From Poecilobothrus nobilitatus (Eukaryota > Arthropoda > Insecta > Diptera > Dolichopodidae): 64,000 bases of DNA. This document shows, one piece after another, positions 50,761-61,770 of this stretch. Location of the stretch: contig OX352774.1 of the NCBI GenBank assembly GCA_947095535.1, forward strand, positions 240,709,825 through 240,773,824, written 5' to 3'. A model generated the notes under the pieces. The model did not search any database. It saw nothing but the letters and a program-made list of their open reading frames with translations, and was not told the origin of the DNA. Every line of letters begins with the position of its first letter. Position 1 is the first letter of the stretch. The position numbers and the translations under genes are program-made.

Positions 50761-52795
50761 AAATTAATTTTTGTTTTAATTATTTTTTTGTTTTCTTTTT
50801 TTCTTTTTATTTAAAGTTGTTTTAATTTGTTGGCTTTTCATTATTATTATTTTTTTTATTGAAATAATGAAAATAAGTTCTGTCTGAGAGAACAGAAGAC
50901 AAAAACATAAAAACAAAAAAAAAAAAAAAAAAAAACAAAAAATAAAAGTGAAAATTTGAAAATTGAGAATGATTTGATTCGATTTACTTGAGTAATTTGT
51001 AATGGAGCACCATACTATTTTTATTGTCATGCTGCTACAAATGATTTTCTAAAATAATATAAAAACGATATTTCTAATGCTTATAAATTTCGTTATTCGA
51101 AAGAAAGAAAAAAAAGCAAAAACAAAAATATAAACTTTTATAAAAAGAAAAACTACTAATACTACATAATATTATGTGTTACTTATTAAAAATTAGATGC
51201 AAAAAAAAAATATATATATGTATATGTATATAAATAGACAACCAGAATTACCAGTACTTCAAGTCATCAATGAAAAATACACTCAATATAATAAGATGAG
51301 TTATTTGTCATTTTAAATGCTAATAATGGCAGCTACTTGAATTAAAAAATTAATTTTAACTGTTTTTATGTTTTGTCTGTTAAAAAGAAGAATTGATAAT
51401 AAAAAAAAAAAAAAAAAAAAAATCCTTTAAATTTTTGGAAAACGGTAGCTTAAGTATTATGTTTGCATTTTATTTTGTATTATTAATATTAGTTAGTTTA
51501 TATATAATATATATACAATTTATATATTTATATAGTTATATATATATATATATATATTACTTTTACAGTATATATCATATTTCAATATTGTCGTCACTAG
51601 AATATTAAAATTCAACTACAAAATGATAAGTAATAGTTAGTAAATACCAGTAGTAAGTAATTATAGATGAAATATAATTATACATACATATATGAGAATA
51701 TTATACTTAACATATATATATATGCATATATAAACATATATACGGTGACTTTATGTTACCTTGTATTATTTTAAGGGGGTAGGTACCAACAACAGAAATA
51801 GAAAAAAAATATAGTAGACACTTAGACAGTAGTAAGTATTTAACAGAGTTGAAAATTAAAACATTTTAATATTTATACTAATAATAGTGATGATGATTAA
51901 GTATCATTATATTAACTATTAATATATTATTATTTTTATTTTACAATTTTATTTTTAGAATTTCTAATTTGGAAAAAAAAATTAACAAAAAAAATATAAC
52001 AACAAATCAAAAAAAAAAAAAAATACAAATTTGATACTTAAAGAAATTCTTTAAAGCGTTAAATTATTACCTGGTTTTTTACCTACTTATATATATATTA
52101 AATATGAATATATTATACATATAAATATATTATAATATGTTATAAAATATATATATATATATATATTTTTTTGTTTTGTTTTAATAACTTGTATAGTTAT
52201 AAATTTTATAAAAAAAATTATTGAGGATTACATATTAATGTTAAATAAAATATCTGAATAATTTTTTTTAATATATATTTAGGCGATAAATATATAGTAA
52301 GGCATAAGATTGTGTGGGAAGATTATAATATAATTTAATTTTTATGCAAAATAATAATTAATAATTAATATTTTTATGTATATAATATATTTATATATAT
52401 ATATATATATAACAGTTTATAAGTATTAAGTTATATAATAATAAAAAAAAAAAAGTAAATAGGAAGTTATATATTAAGTTTTTAAACAGAAAAAAATGTC
52501 AAATACTTATGTTCTTATTAGAACTTGTTTAAAAAATTAAAATAAATGATTTAAAAAAAAAAAAAATAAACAAATATTTGTTTTGTTTTTTTTTTTATTA
52601 TTATTTATATTAAATTATTAATTTAAATTAATATGAATATTTTTTAATCTTTATTAGTACTATAGTTACTAGCAATTAACTTATAAAATTTAATATAAGC
52701 TATTGATATATGATACTATATAGCTCAGTTGGTTTAAACGCTATTAGTTAGGGAGAAATAGTTTGTGTACAACTATACAATTAAAAACACTTGTT
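50761..52795. other. AT-rich non-coding stretch
   Basis: Many TATATA and A/T runs (50917-50936, 51400-51421, 51538-51556, 52148-52166 and 52395-52411). A tRNA-like TAGCTCAGTTGG at 52721-52732 lacks a B box and foldable arms. Confidence 0.65.
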
Positions 52796-52947
52796 CTATT
52801 GAACTAAAATCAATAATACGTCCTTTTAAACACAGTTCCACTTCCAATGCCACACTAGAGAGGTTATACAATAGTGTACATTTCTATACTGTGGAAATGC
52901 CTAAATGGTTTTAAACTGCAGTTATTGATACTAATTTATTGTTTGAA
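52796..52947. mobile_element. Imperfect long palindrome, MITE-like
   Basis: The left arm (TATTGAACTAAAATCAATAA, then a TTTTAAACACAGTTCCAC block) is mirrored by the right arm, whose complement reads ACAATAAATTAGTATCAATA and GTTTAAAACCATTTAGGCAT, then TTCCACAG. The centre holds a perfect 6-bp stem ACACTA (52852-52857) with TAGTGT (52872-52877). Arms differ by substitutions and small gaps, as in an old non-autonomous DNA element. No target duplication or sister copy was found. Confidence 0.5.
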
Positions 52948-53840
52948 TCGCTAAAATATGAAAGATACTTACATCGAATGTGTTCCCGTGTGATATATAT
53001 ATGGTCAATTATATATAATTCCAATTTTTCAAGAAGAACCCTTCTAATTTACTTTCCAATTCTGCCTTATTATCCTATTTCCCTTCAATTCCTCTCCCTA
53101 TTACCTAACCCAACAATTATTTTTATATAAAGGAATCCCTTTCTAGTGATTGGATAGATTTGTAAAAAGAAATATGTTAAATTAAGTTAAATATGTTAAA
53201 ATTTAAGAAAACATTTTTCTTAATTAGAAATTTTATAATATTTTAAGCAGTTAATAATAGCAGCAGCAGTAAATATTAAAAGTTTATCGGTTAATATTAT
53301 ATAATAATTGTATACTGATTATGGGAATAAAATTCTAAAGTAGTAAGTAAAGTAGTATAACACGAGTAAAAAGTAATTTTTAAATGCAAGTAATTTTCAG
53401 TACTTTTCTAATATAAACTATAAGCTAAGCTTGAATTATTTAATTTTAGCTAACTGATTTTGAAATTTTATGAAATTCTCTCGTTTAAATATACGTAAAG
53501 ATTAAGAAAAATAAAATGTTTGTATATAACACAGGATAATAAAAGGATAGTAATATAGTATATAAGATGTGAACATATCATTCACTATATATACACATAA
53601 ACAGAACAGAAAATGATTTCACTTATTTCATTGTAAATTAATCCAGGACGAAGAAAAACATTAATGCAAAAATCTTATATTCCAAAATAAGTGGAAACAA
53701 TTTAAACTGACTTTATTAATACAAAAATTGATATTAAAAATTGATTTCAAATAAATTTTTCTAAATATTTATATAAAATTGACAAATTTTGCTGTACTTT
53801 TAATGTTGGCAACTTTTAGGTTAACTACTTATAAAGCAAA
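52948..53840. other. AT-rich non-coding stretch
   Basis: No gene or named repeat is seen. The frame at 52939-53130 has no family signature. Confidence 0.6.
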
Positions 53841-54026
53841 TTTTTTTTTTAATACATTTTTCTGCCACATAAATGTTGACAGGAAATTTCACAGCTTTTT
53901 CTGTTCAGGCGTGGCTGTAAACATCGTAAGGGAGAATATCACTTACGACGTGTATGAGATTCGAACCCACACTCGGTATTCATAGCTTATCTTATACGCT
54001 CTTACCCACTAGGCCACCGAGGCCTC
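53841..54026 (-). mobile_element. tRNA-derived SINE, copy 5
   Basis: Minus-strand copy with an A-run tail (the T run at 53841), an exact A box TGGCCTAGTGG (complement of 54006-54016) and a B box GGTTCGAATCT (complement of 53957-53967). The body stem is well kept: TCGTAAG at 53925 pairs with CTTACGA at 53942. The head-side sequence between the boxes is shorter by several bases than in the 45965 copy. No clear target duplication was found. Confidence 0.92.
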
Positions 54027-54504
54027 GACATTTTAATATATGTACATTATATAGTACTGAATTTACAAAATAATTTTAACATGAAATTTTATAAAATTCC
54101 TTATATTAGTTTGAGATTTTCTATAAATTCAAATAATATATTTTTTAAAAATTAAATTCTTTTCTTAAATACCTAAGTATTAATTTTATTTTCATAAGAT
54201 TTATTTTATTCAAATATTTTTATTTACAAAATATATTAAATCAATAGTAATTTAATTTTACTAACAAAATAAACTGTTAGTAACAAATGTTGCGAAACAT
54301 TTCTTAACAAATAATAATTTGCTTTTAATATTATTATTATTGATGAGTACTTTGGGAATAATTAGAAATTTTATATTTTTGTATTAAGAGTTATGAAAAT
54401 TAATAATTTTCTTTTTGTTTTTTTTTTTTTCTTACAAATTAAGTTATTGTTTTCTTATTTTTGTATATGTATGTATATATACATTCATTTTAATTTCATC
54501 GTTA
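54027..54504. other. AT-rich spacer
   Basis: AT-rich DNA with no recognised feature between the SINE and the DINE-1-like copy B. Confidence 0.65.
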
Positions 54505-56091
54505 TTATACCCGTACGATAGGATCGGGTATAATAAAATTACTCCTCCGTTTGTAACACCTCGAAATAAGCGAGCTAGATATACCTTCAAAGGTATGGAT
54601 CGAATCAGAAAAAAATTCTAAGACTTTTGAGCCATGTCCGTCCGTCCGTCAGCACGCTAACTTAAAAACTAAGAAAGCTAGAATCTTGAAATTTACACAA
54701 AATATTTTGGGAGTAATTTGTAGGTTCCCTATTTTTTTTGGTTGAGTTTGGACCAAGCCTTAGGGTAGCTCTCGAACACCTAACTTTTAGATCCCGACAT
54801 TTTTTTTGAAATAGAGCTATGAAATTTTAACTGTTGATAGATCTCACAAAAATATTAATTTTATTTTTAATACTTTTTTTTTGTAGCCCCACCCGTTACG
54901 GAGCTACAGCTCCCCAAAAGCTCAAAAAAGCTCTATATTTAAATTGTTATAGCAAAAGTTGTATAAGGTATATCTTCATTTTGAAAACGCCAAACGATTA
55001 CTACTTTCATTAGCTTTGAAAGTATTTATACAATAAATATATATTTGTGGCTTACGGTGTCTTAATTTACCGTTATGCGAAACTCAAATTTTGCAAAATC
55101 CTTTAACCCTTCTATCTTCTAAACGGCTTAAGTTGGAAACTTGAAATTTTGACAGAAGTTAGATCTTTGAAAATTAGTTTGAGTCATTTCAGAAATTTTT
55201 TTTGTATCACCCCCCATTTAGGAGCTGTAAGGGGTCAAAAACTGAAAATTTCCAATTTTTAAACACCTGTAACTTGAACACCTGTTAACATTTTTTTGAA
55301 GTAATACACAAAAATTAAAGCTTCAATATTATACTTTTATTTCTGTAAATAACTTTTTTTAATAATATATGGTTACTTTATAATTGACGAAAGAGTTACT
55401 TGATTTTTTCAAATTTTCTAACAAATTTCTTCAACAAATTTTTTGCATTTGTTTTACTCGATAATTTGAAATTGTTGAGGATATAATGCGTAGTACAAAA
55501 AAATGTAAATAAATAAACAACATAACGGTTGCTTGAAGAATTTTTATTTATATGATATTGATATACATACATACTTATATAATATCATGTTTATTTACAT
55601 ATCGTATATGTCACTAGTGAATAAATGATAAGAGTATATATGTATATTATATAGCGCCGTATTTACATACATATATGTATTTTATTGTATTTATAAGAAA
55701 TTATTCTGTCAATGGAATATTTAAATATAATATAATATAATATAATAATATAATTCGCACAAAATTATATTTATTATTTTGTACTAAGTAAATTTAATAT
55801 ATATTTACCGCTTAGTATTAAATGGTACTATAGAATATTTGAAAAAGTTTTGGATTGATAATCGTTATGTGGAAGGTTAGAATTTGCTTTAGAAGAATGT
55901 ACATATAAACATATAGTTTGAATATATCTACAACCCATAGTACTAGAAATTATAAAATTCACCCAAATTATTTTAAAATACTAAAATATTAAAAAAATAA
56001 TATTGTAAGCAGAGTGACAGGCTGTGAACATACTAACGGTTCGTACGGGTATCTAAGAGTTGACAAAGGCAACTGTATTCTTCCTCGTTTT
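54505..56091 (+). mobile_element. DINE-1-like Helentron element, copy B
   Basis: About 1.59 kb, colinear with 37743-39321 over its full length. It has the same TTATACCCGTACGATAGGAT start, a CCATGTCCGTCCGTCCGTC block one unit shorter, the same ATACCCGTACGA subterminal inverted repeat (TCGTACGGGTAT at 56041-56052) and the same TATTCTTCCTCGTTTT end. The 3' hairpin is AGTTG-ACAAAGG-CAACT, with substitutions relative to copy A. The clearest difference is an extra (AATAT)n-like stretch and CGCACAAAATT near 55735-55770. The open frame at 54415-54621 crosses the boundary and is not a gene. High similarity between copies implies fairly recent activity. Confidence 0.9.
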
Positions 56092-56627
56092 TATTATACG
56101 GAATTAAAAGTTGATTAGAGGGAAATGAAACTGAAATTTAGATATAAAAAAAAAAAAATGAACTACCATTAGAGAATATGATAAAAAAATTATTTTGTAG
56201 AATCTTTTTATAATCCTTATAATGTTAAATTGAATGGGAAAACAATCTTAAGATATATATTTATTAAAATGTATGTATATTGAAGTCAAAATTAAGATAA
56301 AAACTTACTTATTGTCAGTTGATTCATACTAAAACTTGAAATAAAAAATATTATTTTTATATTTCGACTGATCAAATTACTTTTAAAGAGTGAAGAGCTC
56401 ATAAAAATCTCTTGATAAAATAATTGAATACTTATTTAGTATACACTATATCTATATATATGTATACGTATATATCTACACTTATACTATCTATATTTTT
56501 CGTATTATTGCTTTAAAATCAAAATATTGAAAAGCTTCTATCTACACATTTTACAAATTCTATATTTATTTTGGTTCCACCACTACATACAATGTGATAA
56601 AGCAATAAATCATCCTTTTCTTTTCAG
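56092..56627. other. AT-rich stretch upstream of a candidate exon
   Basis: No feature is recognised except a pyrimidine-rich segment at 56611-56627 (CATCCTTTTCTTTTCAG). Confidence 0.6.
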
Positions 56628-56717
56628 ATGCAAGTTGACTGGAGTTTGAATCAAATTTTAAGTACATACAAAAAATTGCTGAAAGAAAAATTAGAACCAA
56701 CAAAATACAAAAATTGA
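56628..56717 (+). other. Candidate terminal coding exon (weak)
   Basis: CATCCTTTTCTTTTCAG, a strong-looking 3' splice site, is followed directly by 29 open codons and TGA (56715-56717). The reading MQVDWSLNQILSTYKK, then LLKEKLEPTKYKN, is amphipathic and Lys/Leu-rich with a Trp and a Pro, unlike the homopolymer translations elsewhere. The other two frames close within a few codons. AATAAA motifs lie at about 56889 and nearby. No upstream exon or protein family is recognised, and the ATG could be internal. It could equally be chance. Confidence 0.25.
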
Positions 56718-57486
56718 GCAACATGTTTACAAAAATGTTTTCGTATGCAAAGAATGTTTATAATGTTTTTAATATTTTTAGTTTCAAGACCTTAGTTAGA
56801 AAGTTTCTGATTAATCTTAAAATAGAAGCAGTATATATATATATATTTACAGTATATATATACATATATATATATATATAAAAAGAGTAATAAATAAAAA
56901 TAATTTTTTTTTTCATTTAAATGTTTTATTTAGTACTAGAGAAATCCGGTGTAGCATGCACCAGTCTGGTAATCTAGAAACAATATCGGTTTTTTGTCAC
57001 TTAACTTTTTAGTGAAATAAAAATAAGAATATTTCTGTTCTAATAAAGTTATTATTTTACCTTAAAAACGTTTTTTGAGAACTATGTTCCCTTCATCAGT
57101 AAGAATACTTAACTTTTTACAATAAGAATAAAAATAAATTTAAGTACTTAAACGTAAAAACGTAGATAACAACACTATAAGAAAACTAAAGAAAATTTTC
57201 TAGTGGGGGTTTGCCCCCGTTCCTTCAAAAATAATGTTTTTTTCGTAAAAATGTCTAAATTTGTATAAAATTTACTATTTTTTAAGTGAAATATCAAACT
57301 TTAATTCTTTTGTATGCGGGGGTTTTCAAAATTAATTATTTTTCATATAGTAATGAGTGAAAATTTAATTTTTTTTTTTAAATGAAATTGGTATACTAAT
57401 ATGTGGGCATACCGTAAGTATTAACAATTGGATTCAAAATTAGAGTATTCCCTTTTTCCAGAATATTTATATCTACATATATATGT
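56718..57486. other. AT-rich stretch with a GC-rich hairpin
   Basis: No gene is seen. It contains TA repeats at about 56836-56880, the hairpin listed at 57205-57218, and a second GGGGG run at 57317-57321. Confidence 0.6.
57205..57218. other. GC-rich perfect hairpin
   Basis: GGGGG-TTTG-CCCCC, a 5-bp all-GC stem with a 4-base loop in otherwise very AT-rich DNA. No T run follows on the plus strand that would make it a bacterial-type terminator. Function unknown. Confidence 0.6.
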
Positions 57487-57494
57487 ATGTCTAT
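57487..57494. repeat. 8-bp target-site duplication, left copy
   Basis: ATGTCTAT, identical to 58323-58330. An 8-bp duplication is characteristic of hAT transposons. Confidence 0.88.
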
Positions 57495-58322
57495 TAGGGT
57501 TTGTGAAAACTCGAGTTATCAGGACTCGTCGAGTTCGAGTTCCAAATTTTGAAAGCTCGAAGAGTCCGAATCGAGTCCATATGTAAATCTAAACTCAAAT
57601 CAATAAGCGAAAACGGTTAAAGTTTTGGAGTTCAATAACAATTTTCATAGCTGAAGATCTTTGTAACAAAGAAACTTATTAAAATTTGTTAAAATTAGAA
57701 ATATTTATTATATTAAAAGAATTTTTAAATGAAATTTGTGGTCTTACCCAGAACTCTCAGTTAAATTGCACAAATTTTACCTTCAAATGATTTACACAAA
57801 TTTTCACCAATATGATTAGCTGTTTACATTTTCATTTTTCAGTTTTATTTGTGTAAACTTTCACTTTAATCAGCAATGATGGAAAATGAAGAGGAATCTT
57901 AATTTCAATCAGACAAATTAGTGTCAGTAGCAATGTGTATAATTTAAAACAAATAAAACATAAACCTAGCTTGGATAATTTAAGTAAGAGTATAAACCAT
58001 GCTTAAAAAATACGGATTGCATATATCTTATATAATAGCTATGAATAATTTTTTTTAAAACTTTAGAGTTAGAATAGTTTTTTTTTAAATAAGAAATAGA
58101 TTTTAAAATTTTTTTTATATTTAATTATTTGCTATTTCGTTGCTTTGATTATTTTTAAATATTTACTTATTTGCTTGTTTTGATTATTTTAAAAAATTTA
58201 TTGGTTTTTGCTCAATTTTAAAAATTTGGATTCGTCGAGTATTAGAGTACAGTCCCGAGTCCGAATAACTACTCAAATACTCGGCGAGTCCGATTCCGAG
58301 TCGAATCAAGTCAGAAATCCTA
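57495..58322. mobile_element. Non-autonomous hAT-type DNA transposon
   Basis: An 828-bp element between exact 8-bp duplications. The terminal inverted repeats are TAGGGTTTGTGA and, on the other strand at the right end, TAGGATTTCTGA (10 of 12 agree). Both subterminal regions are dense in CTCG/CGAG and GAGTCCGA phrases (for example GACTCGTCGAGTTCGAGTTC on the left and CTCGGCGAGTCCGATTCCGA on the right). Such clustered short motifs are typical transposase-binding arrays in hAT elements. The interior is ordinary AT-rich DNA with no transposase. The open frame at 58208-58393 runs off the right end and is incidental. Length, duplication size and ends all point to a deletion derivative or MITE of hAT type. 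Confidence 0.88.
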
Positions 58323-58330
58323 ATGTCTAT
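58323..58330. repeat. 8-bp target-site duplication, right copy
   Basis: ATGTCTAT, matching 57487-57494 exactly. Confidence 0.88.
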
Positions 58331-59479
58331 GCGAGATTTAAAAATTTCGTATTTGGGATTTTAATTTTCGGGATTACGTACCCAACGCTATAAATTTTCA
58401 ATTTTTTTTATTCTTTTTTCTGTTATATGTGTATTAGTATAAGTGTTTGCTATGAAAAATGTTATTGTTGCAAACGTTTACGGTTTTTATATAATAGATA
58501 ATTTTGTATACAACAATTATGTTTCTAAACATATTTGTTCTAATTTTTCTAAAATGCTGTTTTATTATTAAAGTCAAAAATATTAAAACTAAAAATAAAA
58601 AAGTATGTTATTTTTATTATTATCTTTATAACTTATATAATATTATATGTATTATCTTTACTACTGTTACTTTATAATTTTTAAAACTTCATAAAAAATA
58701 TATATGTATTGTATTGACATGGTAACAAAAATAGACTGACAAGTCTGTTATTATTTTATTATTTTGTAGTTAAGTATGTATGTTCATTTTATTTATTATT
58801 TATTTTCTTTATTTTGATTTCTTTTGTTTTATTAAATTTGGGTAGTGTCCTAGAAATGTTCAAAGTAAAGAAATTATCCTAAAATTATAATTTTTCTGTT
58901 TTTGTTCTTTAATTTTTTTTTTACCTACAGTATAATATTGTGATATTTATATTAAAAATAGAATTCAATTTTATTTTCTTTTTTACTAACTATATGTAAG
59001 TATTTGTAAACAACAAATACAATTAAATATTTGAAATCTTTTTATTGAGTTCATGGCAGTTTAGATATAATTTTAAAATATTTTGTTTTTATATGTATAG
59101 GTATATTTTTAAAAAAATTTTATTTCTTTTTTAACATTAAATTTTAAGCGTAAAATGAAATTGTAATGTATATGTATATGTATATACATACATATATATT
59201 TAGTTATGTATATAAAATGCGTTTGAAAACAACGAAAATTGAAAAACACTAAGCCAGACATATAAATATGTAGTATAACTTACATACAATTATTTATTTA
59301 TTTAAAACTAATATATATTAGAAAAATTCTACTCTTGGAAACAGGCAAGAAATAATTTTCTAAAAAAATTGAAATGATCTTCCAAAAATTTGTTCGGGAA
59401 AAAATCCCCCATATCTAAAAAGTACAACGAAAATATAATGTTATAAATACTTAAATATACTTATTATGATGCCACTAAA
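58331..59479. other. AT-rich non-coding stretch
   Basis: No gene or recognised repeat is seen. Confidence 0.65.
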
Positions 59480-59970
59480 ATTAGGAGATTATTTCATTAT
59501 TTTGGGGTTATATTTCATTTTCTATTTGGAGCCTTATTCCATATGAAATAATTCCCTAAAATAAAATAAATATGCAAATGAAATAACTTCTAAAAACAAC
59601 TACCTATACCTTGTATCTACACCATACAAAGAAATTAAATTTTATCATTGTTTTTCTTCTTTCATATACATACATATTTCAACAACAAAGAATTTAAAAT
59701 AGTGGAGGCTACCGCCCAAAACTTCCGCTGAACAAATTATTTAAACCCTATGATTTTGTAATAAACTCTAAAATCCATTCTAATTCAGAATCTTAAATAT
59801 ACATATAGTCATAAACATACACATATTTCCTATTTTTCAAAAAATTTTTCGGGATTTTCAAATTCGAAATTTTATAATTCGCGATTTTAAAATTTTGGAA
59901 GATTTTGATAACATTTTAAAAGAATTTGGGGAATTATTTCATTTTATTTTGAAGGTTACTTCACTTAATT
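59480..59970 (+). repeat. Dispersed repeat C, copy 2, bordered by inverted motifs
   Basis: The core 59667-59742 matches 7751-7827. The copy lies between inverted motifs: the complement of 59536-59555 includes GGGAATTATTTCATATGG, and the plus strand at about 59930 has GGGGAATTATTTCATTTTAT. This suggests a DNA element with inverted ends, but the ends are too worn to define. Confidence 0.5.
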
Positions 59971-61739
59971 GCACCTTCCGTGGCTTCCGTGATTATTTCT
60001 TCCGTGGATTTTGCATGGAGCCCACCTTTCGTTTTCTTAACCAATTTTTGGCAAGATTAAAGTTAGGTTAGAAATGGTTTGCTAATGTTTTACACGGCTG
60101 TTAATGTTTTATTGTACTCATAAATACTATCATAATAGTTATGGTTTTTCAATTATAGAATGCATCAAATTTTTGACTGCACTAATGAAAAAAAAAAGTA
60201 TAAGTATAATTTTTAAAATTTATTTTAACATTTTTGAATTTTTAAATACGAATCTTTTTTTTTTTCTTTTCATATTTTTTCAAATAAAAATTTTTTTTTA
60301 GTATTAACTTAAATATTTATTTTATATAACAAAATTTTAAAGTAAAATATAGGAAATTTTCAGCATTGACTTTGGAAATTTTAAGATTTTAAAACAAAAT
60401 GTTGGATAAGGAAAATTATTACAATTTTATATTCTGATGTTTAAAAAATAAAACTAGCATATAAAGAATTTTTAAAATATAAGATACACTTTATATTTCT
60501 TTTCTTTTGAAATAACTCATAAAAACTTAAAATAGCTTTTAAAAAAACTTTTCATCAATATTGATTATTGGTTTTTTTTTTTTTTTTTAAATTTTCTCAT
60601 AGTTTTAAACTTAATTTAAACTCATTTCAAGGAAATATACTTTAATTTCATTTTAAAAACTTTAAAATGTCAGCATTATTTTTATTGTTTTGTTGTGTTT
60701 GTGTTTGAAGAAAAAGATTTTTCATATTATTGGCCTTAATTTTTTTTTTTTTTTTTAGTTTTTTTATATCAAAAATTATCCTATAAAAAAAATTTTTGTG
60801 ACAATTTCTTTTTCCGGAATAATATGAAAATTGCACGCAATCATAACTCAAAATTATGCAAAACAAATTATGAATAATAATAATAAAAATAACTGAAAAG
60901 TAATTTTAACTTTTATTTTGCAGTTTTTGATTTTTTTTTTTTTTTTTTTAACTTTAATTTTTTTTTTTTTGTTTAACTTTTATTGTATTTTAATCGTAAA
61001 TGGTACGATAAAAATGTTAACATTAATTTTTAAGGATTATATATTTATGACAAAAAGCCTGTCCTTTTGTTAGCATGATTTTCATCAATAAATGTTAAAT
61101 TTTGAAAAAAAAAAAAAAAAACATTTATGATGTTAAGTACTTATATAGGATACCACAAAATTCATTATTTTGTTTTCATATTTTCAATTTAATCATAATA
61201 AAGTAATTTAAGTTATCCTGAGTATATACTTTGAAATAAAACTTCTTTACTTGAAAATCATATCGCGAAACACAAAAAAAAAAAAAAAATCACGGTGAAA
61301 GTTAATTCTTTCTTTGTGTTAGTTTATAATTTTCTTAACAGGTGTTAGATTTTTAGTGTATCTTACTAAATTGATCTTAAGAATTATGTTTTAATTTTAT
61401 TAAATTAATGATTCATTGTATCAATCAAAGAAATCTTTACTATAGTATATAGTATAGTGTAATTTTAAAACATTTATTATAAATTCCTGAAAATTTTGTA
61501 AAGTATAAAGCAGAACTAAAATAGTATTTGTAATGATAAATATTGTAAAATCAGTTTAATAATATTACATATACATACATAATATATACAATATAAGTTC
61601 TGATAGGCACAGAAAAAACAGAAAAAAATATTAAAATTTCTGTAAGAGAAAATAATTGGGACATTCTCGTACTTACTGGAAACCTTTTTATTTTTTTTTT
61701 TAAAAAATAAAATGGTTATATTTTCTCTTTTTTTTTCAG

Positions 61740-61770
<31 letters not shown>

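Noticed and set aside
52721..52760. TAGCTCAGTTGG resembling a tRNA A box
   Set aside because: No B box, no cloverleaf arms and no SINE body follow. A single 12-base match is not enough.
37743..56091. Segmental duplication joining the 37.7- and 54.5-kb copies
   Set aside because: Similarity starts and stops at TTATACCC and TCGTTTT in both copies and the flanks differ, as expected for separate transposon insertions.
58208..58393. 61-codon frame across the right end of the hAT-type element
   Set aside because: It crosses the terminal repeat and target duplication into unrelated DNA and has no transposase motif.
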